NCBI RefSeq assembly: GCF_030373185.1
Contig: NZ_JAUCZH010000004.1
Span: forward strand, 124,001-188,000
DNA from: Tabrizicola sp.
Lineage (GTDB): Bacteria > Pseudomonadota > Alphaproteobacteria > Rhodobacterales > Rhodobacteraceae
Direction: 5' to 3'
Length of the DNA: 64,000 nt
Shown here: piece by piece, positions 62,260 to 64,000 of the stretch
Layout of the letters: every line of letters starts with the position of its first letter
How positions within the stretch are numbered: position 1 is the first letter of the stretch
The notes under the pieces: model-generated
The model's database searches: none
What the model was told of the DNA's origin: nothing
Seen by the model: only the letters and a program-made list of their open reading frames with translations
Position numbers and translations under genes: made by a program

Positions 62260-64000
62260 TCAGCGGTTTTTCTTGACCCAGACCTGGCTATCGATCAGGG
62301 CTTGCAGATGTTTTGACAAGGCGGCGCGGTCTTCGCCCAGATCCTTTGTGTCGTTGTTTACGGTCCGTTCTGACCGGTGTCGTGCTGCGGCGGCCTGTGA
62401 AAGCCGCCAGGTCAGGCCTTCGTCAGCCAGACCTTCCATGTCCTCAACCGCCTCCTCTATCTCGCGCCGCGCGCCGCGCCGGGCATCCAGCTTCGCCAGT
62501 TCTTCGGCGAGGCAAAGCATGGCAAGCGCATCATCGCCCGCATTTCGGACAGGCGGCGCAATTGCGACATGGGGGCGCGACATCAGGGCGTCAAGGGCAG
62601 CGGGCGCTGCTACTCGGATCCGGGCAGCCAGGTCTTCCTTCCCGTCATGGCTCAGGATCAGGTGCCGGAGCGAGTCATGGTCCGGGCCAATGAGGTCAAG
62701 CCGTTCCAGCGCGGCCTCAAACCGTTGGATCAAGGCCGGGTGCAGGATCAGCGTGGCCAGAATGACGGCTTCGCGCAAGGCTTCATCGACCGGACCAGAG
62801 CCTTGGGCCAAAAGCGACGACCGGGTGCTGGCCAGCGCGCCACCGGGTGGGGCAAAGCGGCGGCCACCGGGCTGAAACGGTCGTCGGGTGCCAAACAGCG
62901 CCTCGCGCAGACGCTTCATTTCCTCGATATAATGCGCCTTGATCGAAGGGTCGACGATGCGGGCAAGATGGGTGCGCAACGTCTTGTCGAGGGCCGCCTT
63001 GCGCTCGGGGCTATCAAAACTGCGGCCCTCGGTCTCGCGTTGCCACAAGAGTTGTACCATGGGCCGCGCACCATCAAGCACGGCCTGCATCGCCGACGGT
63101 CCTTGCGCCTTCAACAGATCGTCAGGGTCCATGCCGCCGGGCAGAATGGCAAAGCGCAGGCCCTTTCCGGCCTCCAGAAGCGGCAACGCGAGGTCAATCA
63201 CCCGCTGCGCCGCGCGCAGTCCTGCGGTGTCGCCATCCAGCGCCACGATCGGCTCATCGCTGATCCGCCAGATCAGGCGCAACTGGTCTTCGGTCACCGC
63301 CGTCCCAAGCGGGGCCACGGCTGCGGTGAACCCGGCTTCGGACAGGGCGATCACATCCATGTAGCCTTCGGCCATGATCAGCGGCTTGCCCTTGCCTGCC
63401 GCTTCGCGCGCGCGTGGCTGGTTGAACAGGTTCCGCCCCTTGTCGAAAAGTTCGGTCTCGGGGCCGTTCAGATACTTGGCCTGCGCGTTCGGATCGAGAC
63501 TGCGCCCGCCAAGACTGATCGCCCGCCCGCGCCCGTCGCGGATCGGAAAGATGATGCGCGCCCGGAACCGGTCATAAAGCTGGCCGTTGTCGGATTTGGC
63601 CACAAGCCCGCTGGCGACCATCAGGTCCGGGTCCACGCCCTTTGCCGCCAGCATGTCGCGCAGGGCGTGAAAACCATCCGGCGCCCAGCCGATGTCCCAC
63701 CGATCCCAGGCGGCCTCGGTCAGCCGACGTTTGTCAGCCAGATAGCGCCGCGCCTCGGCACCTGCAGCGGTCTTGAGCTGAAGTCGGTAAAATTTCACCG
63801 CCTCTTCCATGACCTGCGCCAGCTCGCTGCGCCGGTCGGCCCGTTCGGCGGCTTTGGGATCACGCGCCGGAACAGTCATCCCCGCCTCGCGCGCCAGAAC
63901 CTCCACCGCTTCCATGAAGGACAGGTTTTCCACCTCTTTCACGAAACTCAGCGCATCGCCCTTCGCATGGCAGCCGAAACAGTAGTAGAACCCCTTGCGG
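62260..64000 (-). CDS. dnaG: DNA primase, start beyond the window
   Basis: About 580 residues are visible. The first visible ones (KGFYYCFGCHAKGDALSF) belong to the CHC2 zinc finger, so the true start lies past 64000. FRARIIFPIRDGRGRAISLG and the TOPRIM motifs (LIMAEGYMDVIALSEAGF with catalytic Glu; VALDGDTAGLRAAQR) follow, then the C-terminal helicase-binding part. It makes RNA primers for replication. The gene order dnaG-rpoD is common in bacteria. Confidence 0.94.
   Translation of the reverse strand, partial: RKGFYYCFGCHAKGDALSFVKEVENLSFMEAVEVLAREAGMTVPARDPKAAERADRRSELAQVMEEAVKFYRLQLKTAAGAEARRYLADKRRLTEAAWDRWDIGWAPDGFHALRDMLAAKGVDPDLMVASGLVAKSDNGQLYDRFRARIIFPIRDGRGRAISLGGRSLDPNAQAKYLNGPETELFDKGRNLFNQPRAREAAGKGKPLIMAEGYMDVIALSEAGFTAAVAPLGTAVTEDQLRLIWRISDEPIVALDGDTAGLRAAQRVIDLALPLLEAGKGLRFAILPGGMDPDDLLKAQGPSAMQAVLDGARPMVQLLWQRETEGRSFDSPERKAALDKTLRTHLARIVDPSIKAHYIEEMKRLREALFGTRRPFQPGGRRFAPPGGALASTRSSLLAQGSGPVDEALREAVILATLILHPALIQRFEAALERLDLIGPDHDSLRHLILSHDGKEDLAARIRVAAPAALDALMSRPHVAIAPPVRNAGDDALAMLCLAEELAKLDARRGARREIEEAVEDMEGLADEGLTWRLSQAAAARHRSERTVNNDTKDLGEDRAALSKHLQALIDSQVWVKKNR

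Overview
The window looks like a chromosomal segment of a Rhodobacteraceae-type alphaproteobacterium (Rhodobacter/Paracoccus-like). The base composition is mostly high in G+C. Neighbourhoods such as rpiA-gor-hflK-hflC-DUF2065-degP, nrdR-ribD and dnaG-rpoD, small families such as SdhE, DUF1178 and DUF2842, and a LexA box of the GTTC-N7-GTTC type all fit that group. No rRNA, tRNA or CRISPR array was recognised.

Positions 1-1836 hold the end of an amidase gene and a decayed IS3-family element. Positions 1837-28119 form a surface-glycan island whose core makes two nonulosonic (sialic-acid-like) sugars. The first module is a GT30 (Kdo-transferase-like) gene followed by pseB-pseC-pseF-pseG/pseH fusion-pseI, which is a complete set of steps to CMP-pseudaminic acid. 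The second module is a second GT30-like gene, a small glycosyltransferase, then legB-legC-legG-legI-legH-ptmE for legionaminic acid. A CMP-sugar synthetase (candidate legF) lies between them on the opposite strand.

Next come a GT42-like candidate nonulosonate transferase, a WbpG/PseA-HisF2-HisH2 amidotransferase set that could install an acetamidino group, two Gfo/Idh/MocA oxidoreductases, an amber-interrupted paralogue of the GT42-like gene and an OafA-type O-acyltransferase. The right edge is scrambled: a KdsD-like isomerase is cut by an IS3-family end, which is joined to a fragment of a second hisF2 followed by an intact second hisH2. A further IS3 orfA stub lies beyond.

Positions 28495-64000 are mainly ordinary chromosome: RNA phosphodiesterase, histone-deacetylase-like hydrolase, periplasmic glutathione peroxidase, Nudix, DUF1178, LdtR-like regulator, sdhE, aspartate aminotransferase, ferredoxin, degP/hflKC/gor/rpiA, two GST genes with sdaA, an EamA transporter, thiN, purA, secG, pyrG, thyX, ribD/nrdR, rpoD and the start-truncated dnaG. 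Oddities here are a dnaE2 remnant directly behind an intact LexA box (35693-36129), a REP-associated transposase gene that carries a perfect inverted pair of REP-like sequences inside its own reading frame (54260-54838), and a low-G+C gene of unknown function downstream of thyX (54899-55567).
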